Assembly: GCA_013416455.1 (NCBI GenBank)
Contig: JACCES010000009.1
Location: 1 to 64,000 of the forward strand
DNA length: 64,000 bases
Reading direction: 5' to 3'
Source of the DNA: Alcaligenaceae bacterium
GTDB lineage: Bacteria > Pseudomonadota > Gammaproteobacteria > Burkholderiales > Burkholderiaceae_B
Shown: in pieces, positions 8,349 to 17,009 of the stretch
Position numbering within the stretch: the first letter of the stretch is position 1
Layout: each line of letters begins with the position of its first letter
Program-made: the position numbers and the translations under genes
Notes under the pieces: model-generated
What the model was told of the DNA's origin: nothing
Database searches by the model: none
The model's input: the letters and a program-made list of their open reading frames with translations, nothing else

Positions 8349-8374
8349 TATATGGAACATTAACAGTCCATATA
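8349..8374. promoter_or_regulatory. Candidate metalloregulator operator upstream of sitA
   Basis: A perfect inverted repeat, TATATGGA (8349-8356) and TCCATATA (8367-8374), separated by 10 nt, stands about 135 nt upstream of the sitA start in an otherwise geneless 250-nt gap. It does not match the Zur box seen before znuA. A Fur/MntR/DtxR-type binding site is plausible from position alone; I cannot assign the regulator. Confidence 0.45.
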
Positions 8375-8467
8375 CTACCACCGGCCATTTTCAGGAGAAA
8401 GCCCGGCGGATGGTTCACAGAATCTTCGCGCGGCATGGCGGCCGTGGTCATTGCCGAACCCGACCGG

Positions 8468-9442
8468 CTACAGAATGGGGTGCGGGGCGGTGTTCAGCCC
8501 TTGCTGGAGCAGACCGATTCCCATCAGGCCGATCGCCGTTCCGCCGAGCAGGCCCAGCACCTCGAAAACCATGCCCGTTTGAACCCGTCCAGCCATGCCG
8601 CGCTGGAAAAAACGCAGCGCCGCATGCCGGAACGATACGGCCATGGTTGCCAGCAGGCTGACGGTCGCGGCCGTACCGAGCGACATGGCCAGCACGGCCG
8701 CAATGCCGACCCAGCGCATGCCGATCGAGTAGGCGACAAGCAGCACGAGTATCGCGCCTGTGCAGGGCCGCAGACCGATGGCCAGAACGATGGGCAGGCC
8801 GGTGCGCCAGGTCAGGGGCTGATCCAGGTGCTCGACGGTCAGGCGGTGCGGGCCGCCGCAGTCGGCGCAATAGGGTTGCAGCGTGCCGCCGCCCGAGAAC
8901 AGAGAGCCCGCGCCGCGCCTGGGTTGGCGCCACCGGCGATACAGCGCCCTCGCGCTGCGCAGGGCCAGCACGGCGCCCAGCAGCGCCACCAGGGCGAAGC
9001 TGATGTTTTCCAGCTGGCCCGCGGTGTCCTGGGTGCGCCGCAGCGAATAGCCCAGCACGTTCGCCACGACTTCGACGAGAATCACCGCAACGAGACCCTG
9101 GACGATGGCCGATGACACCGACAGAAACAGGCCGCGGCGCAAGCGCGTTCTGCTTGTGCCCAGGTAGGTGGCAATCACGGCCTTGCCGTGGCCGGGCCCG
9201 GCCGCATGGAAAACGCCGTAAAGCAGGCTGATCCCGACAAGCGCCCATGCGGCGCCCGCTCCTTCCTGGGCCACCAGGCGCATGGTGGCGGCCAGCCGCT
9301 GGTGCAATTCCCCTTGTGCCGTCATCACCCAGACCAGAAACCGGCTCCAGACGGCATAGTGATTCAACAGCCCCCACACGATGACAATCACTGCGCCGGC
9401 GAGACCGCCAATGACCAGCATGCGGACAGACGGCCTGCGCAT
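8468..9442 (-). CDS. NicO/RcnA-family nickel/cobalt-type transporter, zinc-associated
   Basis: 324 residues of the NicO family of inner-membrane metal transporters. Family marks are YGVFHAAGPGHGKAVIATYL near residue 75 and the second half GLRPCTGAILVLLVAYSIGM. A cytoplasmic or periplasmic loop between them carries a CADC-G motif (YCADCGGPH) that could bind metal. The ATG at 9442 overlaps the stop of the DUF1007 gene (TAATG); a GTG nine nt upstream is the alternative. Pairing with DUF1007 behind znuA and a Zur box suggests a role in zinc rather than Ni/Co handling, but the direction of transport is unknown. Confidence 0.8.
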   Translation of the reverse strand: MRRPSVRMLVIGGLAGAVIVIVWGLLNHYAVWSRFLVWVMTAQGELHQRLAATMRLVAQEGAGAAWALVGISLLYGVFHAAGPGHGKAVIATYLGTSRTRLRRGLFLSVSSAIVQGLVAVILVEVVANVLGYSLRRTQDTAGQLENISFALVALLGAVLALRSARALYRRWRQPRRGAGSLFSGGGTLQPYCADCGGPHRLTVEHLDQPLTWRTGLPIVLAIGLRPCTGAILVLLVAYSIGMRWVGIAAVLAMSLGTAATVSLLATMAVSFRHAALRFFQRGMAGRVQTGMVFEVLGLLGGTAIGLMGIGLLQQGLNTAPHPIL

Positions 9443-10068
9443 TATTCGCACCGGATGTGCACCGTTTCCGCGAACAGGTAGCCCAGGTCGTCCTGGGGCG
9501 ACGCGCCGCGATCCAGCGCAAAAGCGCGGGCGAAGTCTTCAGCGGACGGGTTGGCCGGCTCCACATGGGCCCGGCAGGGGGTTTTCCCCTTGCTTCTGAT
9601 GGCGGGCGGGTCTTCCGGACGATGGACCATGTGGATGTAATAGGTGGGATCGTACACGGAGAAACTGACGGCATGGCGCGCGGGATCGATGGGCCTGGCA
9701 AGGGGGGCAGTAAAGGACAACTGCAATTGTTGCCCCTTCATCTCGCTTTTGTATTCCGTGACGGTGTTCAATTGGATTGGACGGCCATCCACCGTGATGC
9801 GCATGAAATAGCCATACGGGCCGAGGTTCTTGATGACGTCGGGGGCAAAGTCGCCCACCCCCGCCGTTTTCCCGGGGCTGTCGTTCTTCAGCCCATCGAG
9901 CACGGCAGCACTGTACAGATCGTCGAACAGCCACTCTTCCTCGATGGCTGAGATCAGCCCATCGGCCGACATGATGATCGTGCTTCGTACGTCTATCCAC
10001 GCATGCGGATGAGCGTGCAGGCTGAATGGCGCGAGCGTCAACGCCAATGCCGCGAGTCGTCTGTTCAC
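9442..10068 (-). CDS. DUF1007 family periplasmic protein
   Basis: 208 residues with a GTG start at 10068 and a short signal peptide ending near LHAHPH. HAHPHAWIDV right after the cleavage region is the DUF1007 hallmark and a likely metal-binding N-terminus. The protein has no membrane segments and probably works in the periplasm, delivering metal to the NicO-type transporter whose gene overlaps its stop. The function of DUF1007 is not established; its frequent partnership with NicO genes and zinc regulons is the main clue, and this locus fits it. Confidence 0.8.
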   Translation of the reverse strand: MNRRLAALALTLAPFSLHAHPHAWIDVRSTIIMSADGLISAIEEEWLFDDLYSAAVLDGLKNDSPGKTAGVGDFAPDVIKNLGPYGYFMRITVDGRPIQLNTVTEYKSEMKGQQLQLSFTAPLARPIDPARHAVSFSVYDPTYYIHMVHRPEDPPAIRSKGKTPCRAHVEPANPSAEDFARAFALDRGASPQDDLGYLFAETVHIRCE

Positions 10069-10183
10069 GTTGGTCCGGCCTTCCGACGGGCTTGAGAAGT
10101 ACGTTCAGCGAGGCGCAAAAACCACCCCGCTGATTTGAGACAAGAGAGATTCAGGCGCGGATCATGGCGTAATCACGGATTGA

Positions 10184-11269
10184 TCACCGCCCCAGCGCGG
10201 CATCCCGAATCGTATTGATATTATGCCGCATCATGTCAATGTAGGTTGCGGCGGGCCCGTCCGGCGCCGACAGGGCGTCGGAATAAAGCTTGCCGCCGAC
10301 TTTCAGGCCCGTTTCGCTGGCTATCTGCCGGACCAGCCGCGGGTTGCTGATGTTTTCAAGGAAGATGGCGGACACTTTCTGGTCCTTGACCTGCCGTATC
10401 AGTGATGCGACGCCGGCGGCGGAAGCCTCCGATTCAGTGCTGACGCCGTGCGGGGCCAGGAAACGAAGGCCATACTCCCGCCCCAGATAGGCGAAGGCAT
10501 CATGGGATGTAATGACCGTGCGCTGACTGGACGGAATCTGTGCCATGGTGGCTCTGATCTCGCTTTCCAGGGCCTGCAGCATTTCGCCATACGATCGGGC
10601 ATTGGCCCGGTAGCTTTGGCAGCCCGCCTCGTCCGCGGCGCAGAAAGCCTCGGCAATATTGTTCACGTAGACCTGCGCATTGCTGACGGATTGCCACGCA
10701 TGCGGGTCATATTCACCATGATGGTGGTGGGAATGAGCTCCCGCATGGCTGTGATCGTGGGCATGATCTTGCTCCTTCGGCTGCCCGTGGCCGTGGGCAT
10801 GATCATGGCTCCGCTCCTTCGCATGATCGTGCTCATGGTCATGGTCATGGTCTTGGTCGTGGTCGTGGTCGTGGTCGTGGTCATGATCATGGTCGTGGTC
10901 GTCGTGCCCCTCCTCCACGTTGCGCAGCAGCCTGGCGCCTTTGGCGAGCTCGATGACCGGCGCCTTGCCGCCGGTTGCCTGCATGAGGCGGCCGAGAAAG
11001 CCTTCGAAATGCAGGCCATTGGCCAGCACCACGTCGGCCTTGCCCACGGCTATCGCGTCGGCGGGCCTGGGTTCATACGAATGGGCGTCGCCATCAGGCC
11101 CGACCAGGGTGACCAGCGAGACCCGGTCCCCGCCCACGTTCTTCGCAAAATCACTGATGATGGAAAACGTTGAAACGACCTGGAGTTCGTGGGCATTGGC
11201 GCGCGGCAGCGCCAGCAAAGCCAGCGTGGCCACACCGACCAGGGGAGCGAGCTTTCGTGGTTTGAACAT
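10184..11269 (-). CDS. znuA: Zinc-binding periplasmic protein ZnuA with long His/Asp-rich loop
   Basis: 361 residues from ATG 11269, preceded by GAGGAAGG. An upstream in-frame start lacks a ribosome site. Signal peptide at about residues 1-26. Metal ligands are expected at His in AHSYEPRPAD, His in YDPHAWQSVS and His in VITSHDAFAY, the three-histidine site of ZnuA. Between the first two lies a loop of about 70 residues made of HD repeats plus SHHHHG, the zinc-chaperoning loop and unusually long here. It is first in a group with DUF1007 and nicO and is controlled by the Zur box at 11305-11322. No znuB or znuC lies beside it, so the permease is elsewhere or shared. Confidence 0.92.
   Translation of the reverse strand: MFKPRKLAPLVGVATLALLALPRANAHELQVVSTFSIISDFAKNVGGDRVSLVTLVGPDGDAHSYEPRPADAIAVGKADVVLANGLHFEGFLGRLMQATGGKAPVIELAKGARLLRNVEEGHDDHDHDHDHDHDHDHDQDHDHDHEHDHAKERSHDHAHGHGQPKEQDHAHDHSHAGAHSHHHHGEYDPHAWQSVSNAQVYVNNIAEAFCAADEAGCQSYRANARSYGEMLQALESEIRATMAQIPSSQRTVITSHDAFAYLGREYGLRFLAPHGVSTESEASAAGVASLIRQVKDQKVSAIFLENISNPRLVRQIASETGLKVGGKLYSDALSAPDGPAATYIDMMRHNINTIRDAALGR
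10831..10905. repeat. Tandem hexanucleotide tract encoding the His-Asp loop of ZnuA
   Basis: Near-perfect repetition of a 6-nt unit (plus strand GTGGTC or ATGGTC) for about 12 units inside znuA, encoding alternating His-Asp. Such a tract can change length by slippage in 6-nt steps without shifting frame. It also creates a spurious open frame on the other strand. Confidence 0.8.
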
Positions 11270-11304
11270 AAGATACCTTCCTCGATGGTCCATTTTATTT
11301 CTTC

Positions 11305-11322
11305 GATACGTTATAACATATC
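11305..11322. promoter_or_regulatory. Zur box upstream of znuA
   Basis: GATACGTTATAACATATC is an 18-bp palindrome with a single mismatch. It fits the proteobacterial Zur consensus, whose core is GTTATA-TATAAC-like, centred about 45 nt upstream of the znuA start. Zn-loaded Zur bound here would repress znuA, and with it DUF1007 and nicO if they are co-transcribed. The site also lies upstream of the divergent gene at 11458 and could affect it. Confidence 0.8.
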
Positions 11323-11457
11323 ATTAACTAGAGGCATCATTCCTGTGCGGCAGTACTCTCCCGATCGTGTCGTAGCCTTCCTGCAATGGATCGCGGCGCT
11401 CATGCACACCCTATCCTTCCTCATCGTTCCCACCGCCCGCCCGGCACAGGGGGGTGC

Positions 11458-12213
11458 ATGCTGACCATAGAAGAAGCGGACGGCGTGCGCAGCCTGCATT
11501 TCGGCACGCCCGCCGTACAGGGCGCCATGCGGATCGCGCAGCCCGACGCCATCGAACTGGAATACGTCCGGCAGATGATGATGTGGCTGCTGTTTCACGG
11601 CCAGGCCCGGCACATCGTCCAGCTCGGCCTCGGCGCGGCCTCGCTGACCAAGTTCTGCCATCGGTACCTGCCGTCAGCCCGCGTGACCGCGGTCGAGCTG
11701 GATCCCGAGGTGATCCGCGCCTGCCACGAGCATTTCGCGCTCCCCGCCGACGATGAGCGCCTTCAGGTGCTGAACATGGACGCCATGGACTACGTCGGGG
11801 ACTTTTCCAGACGCCGGTCGGCCGACATCCTGCAGGTGGATCTCTATGACGCGCTGGCCAAAGCGCCGGTATGGGGCACGAGCGCGTTCTATGCCGCCTG
11901 CGCGAACAGCCTGGCCGCCGACGGCATCATGACCGTCAACCTGTTCTGCGACTGGCCCGATCACGCCTTGAACATCCAGGCAATGCGGCAGTCCTTCGAA
12001 GCGGTGGCCTGGCTGCCGGAAGTCCACGATGGCAACATCGTGGCGATTGCGTTCAAGCGCCCGCCTTCCATCGATTTCGACACACTGCGCGCGCGGGCGG
12101 CGCACCTGTGCAAGACCCTCGGCCTGCCCGCCGGACAGTGGGTGGACGGCCTCGAATCCTGGATGCGGGGCGAGCTGGACCCGCCGGGGCATCCCGCCGG
12201 CAAAAAGCCGTAG
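11458..12213 (+). CDS. Spermidine-synthase-like methyltransferase-fold protein
   Basis: 251 residues from ATG 11458; upstream in-frame sequence is Pro/His-rich and unlike the family. A SAM-binding Rossmann core is visible: IVQLGLGAASLTKFCHRYLP, then VTAVELDPEVIRACHEHF with the acidic end of strand 2. VLNMDAMDYV follows, and DILQVDLYDA comes where spermidine synthases have their catalytic Asp. It belongs to the SpeE-like family common in betaproteobacteria; whether it makes polyamines or is another aminopropyl/methyltransferase cannot be said. It is divergent from znuA with about 190 nt between them. Confidence 0.75.
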   Translation: MLTIEEADGVRSLHFGTPAVQGAMRIAQPDAIELEYVRQMMMWLLFHGQARHIVQLGLGAASLTKFCHRYLPSARVTAVELDPEVIRACHEHFALPADDERLQVLNMDAMDYVGDFSRRRSADILQVDLYDALAKAPVWGTSAFYAACANSLAADGIMTVNLFCDWPDHALNIQAMRQSFEAVAWLPEVHDGNIVAIAFKRPPSIDFDTLRARAAHLCKTLGLPAGQWVDGLESWMRGELDPPGHPAGKKP

Positions 12214-12350
12214 CGCTGGCTTCGGGGCCCCGGCGGCCCACCTCAATGCAACATGATGTAACATTCCTGTATCCTGCATGGGTTAACCATACAGATCCCG
12301 TCAGAAGGCGCCCTTCCATTCCAGCGCCTTCACCCGCCACAGGAACACGA

Positions 12351-14441
12351 ATGGCCGAAGCACAACCCCTGGTTCTGATCGTCGACGATGCCTTGCCGAT
12401 ACGGGCTCTGTTGCGCGCCGGGCTCGCCAAGGCGGGCTACCGCAGCACGGAAGCCTGCGACGGCGCCCAAGGGCTGGAGCTGTTCCTCGGCCAGCGGCCC
12501 GACCTGGTGCTCATGGACGTCAACATGCCCGTCATGGACGGCTTCCAGAGCTGCCGCGCCATCCGGGAACACGATGCCGAACACGCGGTTCCCATCATCA
12601 TGCTGACGGGCTCCGATGATTACGATTCCGTCAACCGCGCCTTCGACGCCGGCGCCAGCGACTTCATCGCCAAGCCCGTCAACCTGCCCCTGCTCATCCA
12701 GCGCATACGGTATGCTCTGCGCGACGCCCAGCGCGAACGGACCCTCAGGCGCGTGCAGCAGCAGCACGACAGCGCCCGGATGCTGGCGGGCCTGGCCTAC
12801 TGGAGCTTCGATCTGCAGACCGGCGTGCTTGCATGGGCGGCGCATACTCCCCAGCTGCTGCCATGGCTGACGCCGCTGCCCTCCACGGCCGCCGAGTTCG
12901 CCGGCTTCGTCGCGCCCCCAGACCGCAAGCGCTACATGGACATCCTGAACGGGGCGATCCACAATGATCTCTCCCTCGACTTCGAAGTGCGCTGCAACGG
13001 CCCGGGCGGCGAAGAGCATATCCTGCGCATTCTGGGCCAGCGCGATCCCGGCGGCGACACCCTGAACGGCGCCACCCAGGAACTCACTCAAAAGCGGCTT
13101 CAGGAATCCCGGGCCAGCTACCTGGATTACCACGATGTCGTCACCGGCCTGCCCAACCGCAAGCTGTTCGTGAGCACGCTCGAAAGCCGCCTGCAAGCCC
13201 GTGCCGCCCAGACTGCGGTGGCCGTGGTGGCAATCGAGATCCAGCGTTTCCAGGCGATCAGCAGCGCCTACGGCGAAGGCGTTTCCGAAACCCTTCTTCG
13301 GCTGGTGGGCAACGAACTGCCCCGGCTGGCGGGCGACGAAGCATTCTGCGCCAGGCTGGACGGCCCGCGGTTCGCCATCCAGCTGGCCATCGATGCGGAA
13401 CTGGCTCCGCCCGTCATCCTCGACCATCTGGGAACGCTGCTGCGGGGGCTGGACCGCACATGGTCCATCGACGGCAAAGACCTTTTTCTGCGTTTTTCCG
13501 CCGGCGTCTGCCTGGCGAAGGAAGGCTCCGCGCAAGACCCTCTCACCCTGCTGCGCATGTCCACCAGCGCGCTGGCCAGCGTCCGGCCCGGCAGCTCCCA
13601 TCTGACCCTGGCGCTTTATCAGGATGGCCTGCACAGTTCACTGCGCAAGGTGCTGCGCCTGGAAACCGCATTGCGCCATGCCATTGAAAACGAAGAGTTC
13701 CAGCTGTTCTATCAACCCCAGATGGATCTCTCCACTCAGCGCATCGTCGGGGTCGAGGCCCTGCTGCGATGGATCAAGCCCGATGGCGCATCCGTGTCGC
13801 CGGCCGAGTTCATTCCGGTTCTCGAAGACATGGGGCTGATCACGGTGCTGGGGAAATGGATTCTTGATGAAGCCTGCCGGCAGCAGGCCGCCTGGAGCGC
13901 GGAAGGCCTGCCGCTGCGCATGGGCATCAATCTTTCGCCCGTGCAGTTCCTGCAGGCCGATCTGCCGGCGCTGGTGGAAGCCGCCGCCAGCCGCAGGGGC
14001 GCCTGCCCCCGCCTCGTCGAACTGGAAATCACCGAAAGCATGGCAATGACCAACCCGCAGGCCAGCATCAAGCAATTGAACCAGCTCCGGGAAGCCGGCT
14101 TCAAGATCGCCATCGATGATTTCGGCATCGGGTTCTCCTCCCTCGAATATCTGCTGCGCTTTCCGCTCAACACACTGAAAATCGACCAGGCCTTCGTGAA
14201 GGATCTCGACCAGGGCCGCCGCGACCGCGCCATCGTCCGGGCGCTCACATCGCTGTCCCTCGGCCTGGGGCTGACCACCATCGCCGAAGGCGTGCAGACC
14301 GAAAGGCAGAAAGACTACCTGGATGCCCTGGGTGTAAGCGAAATCCAGGGCTATCTGCTGAGCCGGCCGGTCGCCGCCGGGCAGCTGCGGAGCTTCGTCC
14401 GCGACTTCCACGCGGCAGACAGCAGGCCGCTGCCCGCCTGA
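12351..14441 (+). CDS. Response regulator with degenerate GGDEF and intact EAL domain
   Basis: 696 residues from ATG 12351 (CAGGAACACGA before it). Residues about 6-125 form a receiver domain with phospho-acceptor Asp56 in LMDVNMPVMDG and the switch Lys in FIAKPVN. A PAS-like stretch follows at about 145-235. The GGDEF domain (about 260-425) starts with DVVTGLPNRKLF but has LDGPRF where GGDEF should be, so it is not a cyclase. The EAL domain (about 440-690) keeps EALLRW at 469-474, ITESMA and DDFGIGFSSL, as in active c-di-GMP phosphodiesterases. The downstream hybrid kinase with Hpt is the obvious phosphate source. Confidence 0.9.
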   Translation: MAEAQPLVLIVDDALPIRALLRAGLAKAGYRSTEACDGAQGLELFLGQRPDLVLMDVNMPVMDGFQSCRAIREHDAEHAVPIIMLTGSDDYDSVNRAFDAGASDFIAKPVNLPLLIQRIRYALRDAQRERTLRRVQQQHDSARMLAGLAYWSFDLQTGVLAWAAHTPQLLPWLTPLPSTAAEFAGFVAPPDRKRYMDILNGAIHNDLSLDFEVRCNGPGGEEHILRILGQRDPGGDTLNGATQELTQKRLQESRASYLDYHDVVTGLPNRKLFVSTLESRLQARAAQTAVAVVAIEIQRFQAISSAYGEGVSETLLRLVGNELPRLAGDEAFCARLDGPRFAIQLAIDAELAPPVILDHLGTLLRGLDRTWSIDGKDLFLRFSAGVCLAKEGSAQDPLTLLRMSTSALASVRPGSSHLTLALYQDGLHSSLRKVLRLETALRHAIENEEFQLFYQPQMDLSTQRIVGVEALLRWIKPDGASVSPAEFIPVLEDMGLITVLGKWILDEACRQQAAWSAEGLPLRMGINLSPVQFLQADLPALVEAAASRRGACPRLVELEITESMAMTNPQASIKQLNQLREAGFKIAIDDFGIGFSSLEYLLRFPLNTLKIDQAFVKDLDQGRRDRAIVRALTSLSLGLGLTTIAEGVQTERQKDYLDALGVSEIQGYLLSRPVAAGQLRSFVRDFHAADSRPLPA

Positions 14442-14463
14442 TCAACATGATGAAGGTTAAGCC

Positions 14464-16998
14464 GTGAGCCGTACTCCAAATACCGAGCTGCTGTATGACA
14501 TCGCGCTGTCCATCGGCACGAGCCTGCAGCTCGAACCCATGCTGGCGCACGTCCTGGATGTCCTGACCACACGGCTGGGCGGCGAAGGCGCCATCGTCCT
14601 CTCGGCATGGCCGCCCGCAACCACTGACGCGCTTCCCGCGCCGCTGTGCGTCCATCCCGCCGGCTTCCGGCTCGATCCCGCAATGCAGCCGCGCATCCTG
14701 GCGCTCCTGGCCGGCGACCTCCACGACAGGCCGGTGCAGGCCCTGGCCGCCGATGCCGGGTCCTCCCATCCCTGTCCGGGCATCGTTTTCCGGCTGCCCG
14801 GTATCGGCTTCCTCGTTATCCAGCGCCCCACGGCCGACCTGCCGGACGAACTGCAGGGAGGGCTGACCACGCTCATGAACCGGCTGGCCAACGCCATACA
14901 GACGCGCCAGTACCAGGACGCCCTGCGCCGCGACAAGGAAGCGGCCGAAGCCGCCAACAGCGCGAAAAGCCGCTTTCTCGCCGTCATGAGCCACGAGATA
15001 CGCACGCCCATGAACGGCGTCATGGGCATGCTGGACCTGGTCCTTGAAACGGAACTGGACCGCGAGCAGCGGGAATACCTCGACTTGGCGCGCCTCTCCG
15101 CCCACAGCCTGCTGCAGATCATCAACGACATCCTCGACCTGTCGAAAGTCGAGTCCGGCCGGCTCGACCTGCAGCCCGAACCGGCCGATCTCATCGAGCT
15201 GGCGGGTTCCGCGGTCAAGGCCCTGGCCGCCCGCGCCTGGTCGAGAAACCTGACGATCAACTACAGCTTCGCCCCCGATGTCCCCCGGTTCGCCAAGCTC
15301 GACCCCATGCGCTTCCGCCAGGTGCTGACCAATCTGCTGGGCAACGCCATCAAGTTCACCGAAGAAGGCATGGTGCATCTGGAAGTCGCCGCCGTGGACA
15401 TCACCGCCGAACACGCCCGCTACCGCTTCCGGGTCACCGATACCGGCATCGGGATCGATCCCGCGCGCCTGCAGAACATCTTCGATCCCTTCGTACAGGT
15501 CGACGGCTCCACTTCGCGGCGCTTCGAAGGCACGGGCCTGGGCCTGACCATCTCGCGCGAACTCATCGAATACATGGGCGGCTGCATTCACGCCAACAGC
15601 ATCCCGGGGCAAGGGTCCACCTTCATCATCGACATCGTGCTGCAACTCAGCGCCGCGCCGGACAGCCTCGATGACAATCCGCCCGAACTCAGGGGCCGGC
15701 GTATTCTCGTCGCGGACAACGAACCCCTGGACCGCCGCATCCTGGGCGCCATGCTCGAAATGCTGGGAACCACGGCCGATACCGCGACCTCGGGGCCCGA
15801 GGCCATGTTCAAGGTCAGGCTGGCGCGGCAACAGCAGACCCCCTACGACCTCATCCTCCTGGACGCCGACATGCCCGGCACCGACGGATACCGGACCGCG
15901 GAGCTTCTGCTGCAGGAACACACGGACCAGGCGCGCATACTCATGGTGACCTCATCGGCGCTTTCCGGGGATGCGCAGCGCTGCCGGGCGCTGGGCCTGA
16001 ACGGCTACATCACCAAGCCCATCACCCTGCAGGAGTTGCGCCATGCCGTCATGGGCCTGCTCAGGCAGGCGCGCAGGGACAGCCCGGGCCCGGCCGGGGA
16101 GCCGGCCGCCCTGCCGCTCCAGCAGCTCCAGGTCCTGCTGGCGGAAGACAACCCCGTGAATCAGCGCGTTGCCGTCGGCCTGCTCGACAAGCTGGGCCTG
16201 CATGCCACCGTCGCCAGGAATGGCGCCGAAGCCCTGGCACTGTGCGCCTCCAAACCCTTCGATCTGATCCTGATGGACGTCATGATGCCCGTGATGGATG
16301 GCCTGGAAGCCACACGGGAAATCCGCCGCCGCGAGCAGGATCAGGGCGGGCACATGCCCATCATCGCCATGACCGCCAACGCCATGCAGGGGGACCGGGA
16401 AATGTGCCTGCAGGCAGGCATGGACGGCTATCTTTCGAAGCCGGTGAATTCCGCCAGCCTGGAACAGGAAATCCGCCGTGTGCTGCGGGAACACCCGTCC
16501 CCCCGGCATCCACGCAGCGAACCGGCGCAGCGCCCGTCCATCGATTTCATGCTCGATCAGCTTTCGAAGCTGCCCGGGCAGGCGCCCGCCCCCCCTGATG
16601 AACCCGGGAACGGAACCGCACAGGCGGACGGCGCGCGGCCCGGGGACGACGCCGCGCCGGCGGACCAGCCCCGGTACGACTGGGACCGCGCCCTCGAACT
16701 GATCGGGGGCGACGAAGAACTGCTGCTCTCCGTTCTGGCCATGTTCCTCGACGAACTTCCCGGCTATATGCAGTCACTGCGGGACGAGCTGGCCGGCGGC
16801 GACTATGCTTCGGCGTACAGAACGGCCCATACCCTCAAGGGCCTGCTGTCGACCTTCTGCGCCGGTGAGGCGGCGGCAGCGGCGCTGGCCGTCGAACAGC
16901 AGGCCAGGGATGGCCCGCCACAAACCGCCAGCATCGATGAACTCAATCGCCTGATTGCCGACCTCACCCCCCGGTTGGCACAACGTCTTCACGCCTGA
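14464..16998 (+). CDS. Hybrid sensor histidine kinase with two receivers and an Hpt domain
   Basis: 844 residues from GTG 14464 with AAGG upstream. The N-terminal ~145 residues look like a cytoplasmic GAF-type sensor, with no membrane helix. A short coiled coil leads into HisKA with His177 in [15 protein letters not shown]. HATPase boxes follow: N box [14 protein letters not shown], and [10 protein letters not shown]. Receiver 1 has Asp467 (LLDADMPG) and receiver 2 has Asp605 ([11 protein letters not shown]). The C-terminal Hpt has His789 in AHTLKG, so a full His-Asp-His-Asp relay is encoded, probably ending on Asp56 of the upstream EAL regulator. It is 22 nt after that gene. Confidence 0.92.
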   Translation: MSRTPNTELLYDIALSIGTSLQLEPMLAHVLDVLTTRLGGEGAIVLSAWPPATTDALPAPLCVHPAGFRLDPAMQPRILALLAGDLHDRPVQALAADAGSSHPCPGIVFRLPGIGFLVIQRPTADLPDELQGGLTTLMNRLANAIQTRQYQDALRRDKEAAEAANSAKSRFLAVMSHEIRTPMNGVMGMLDLVLETELDREQREYLDLARLSAHSLLQIINDILDLSKVESGRLDLQPEPADLIELAGSAVKALAARAWSRNLTINYSFAPDVPRFAKLDPMRFRQVLTNLLGNAIKFTEEGMVHLEVAAVDITAEHARYRFRVTDTGIGIDPARLQNIFDPFVQVDGSTSRRFEGTGLGLTISRELIEYMGGCIHANSIPGQGSTFIIDIVLQLSAAPDSLDDNPPELRGRRILVADNEPLDRRILGAMLEMLGTTADTATSGPEAMFKVRLARQQQTPYDLILLDADMPGTDGYRTAELLLQEHTDQARILMVTSSALSGDAQRCRALGLNGYITKPITLQELRHAVMGLLRQARRDSPGPAGEPAALPLQQLQVLLAEDNPVNQRVAVGLLDKLGLHATVARNGAEALALCASKPFDLILMDVMMPVMDGLEATREIRRREQDQGGHMPIIAMTANAMQGDREMCLQAGMDGYLSKPVNSASLEQEIRRVLREHPSPRHPRSEPAQRPSIDFMLDQLSKLPGQAPAPPDEPGNGTAQADGARPGDDAAPADQPRYDWDRALELIGGDEELLLSVLAMFLDELPGYMQSLRDELAGGDYASAYRTAHTLKGLLSTFCAGEAAAAALAVEQQARDGPPQTASIDELNRLIADLTPRLAQRLHA

Positions 16999-17009
16999 GG
17001 CGCCCAACC

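Noticed and set aside
10831-10905. Possible CRISPR-like array
   Set aside because: The units are 6 nt without spacers and lie in a coding region. No other repeat-spacer pattern was seen in the window.
10448-11173. Open frame with long Val/Met-rich hydrophobic run opposite znuA
   Set aside because: It arises from the reverse complement of the His-Asp repeat; znuA on the other strand has signal peptide, ligands and ribosome site.
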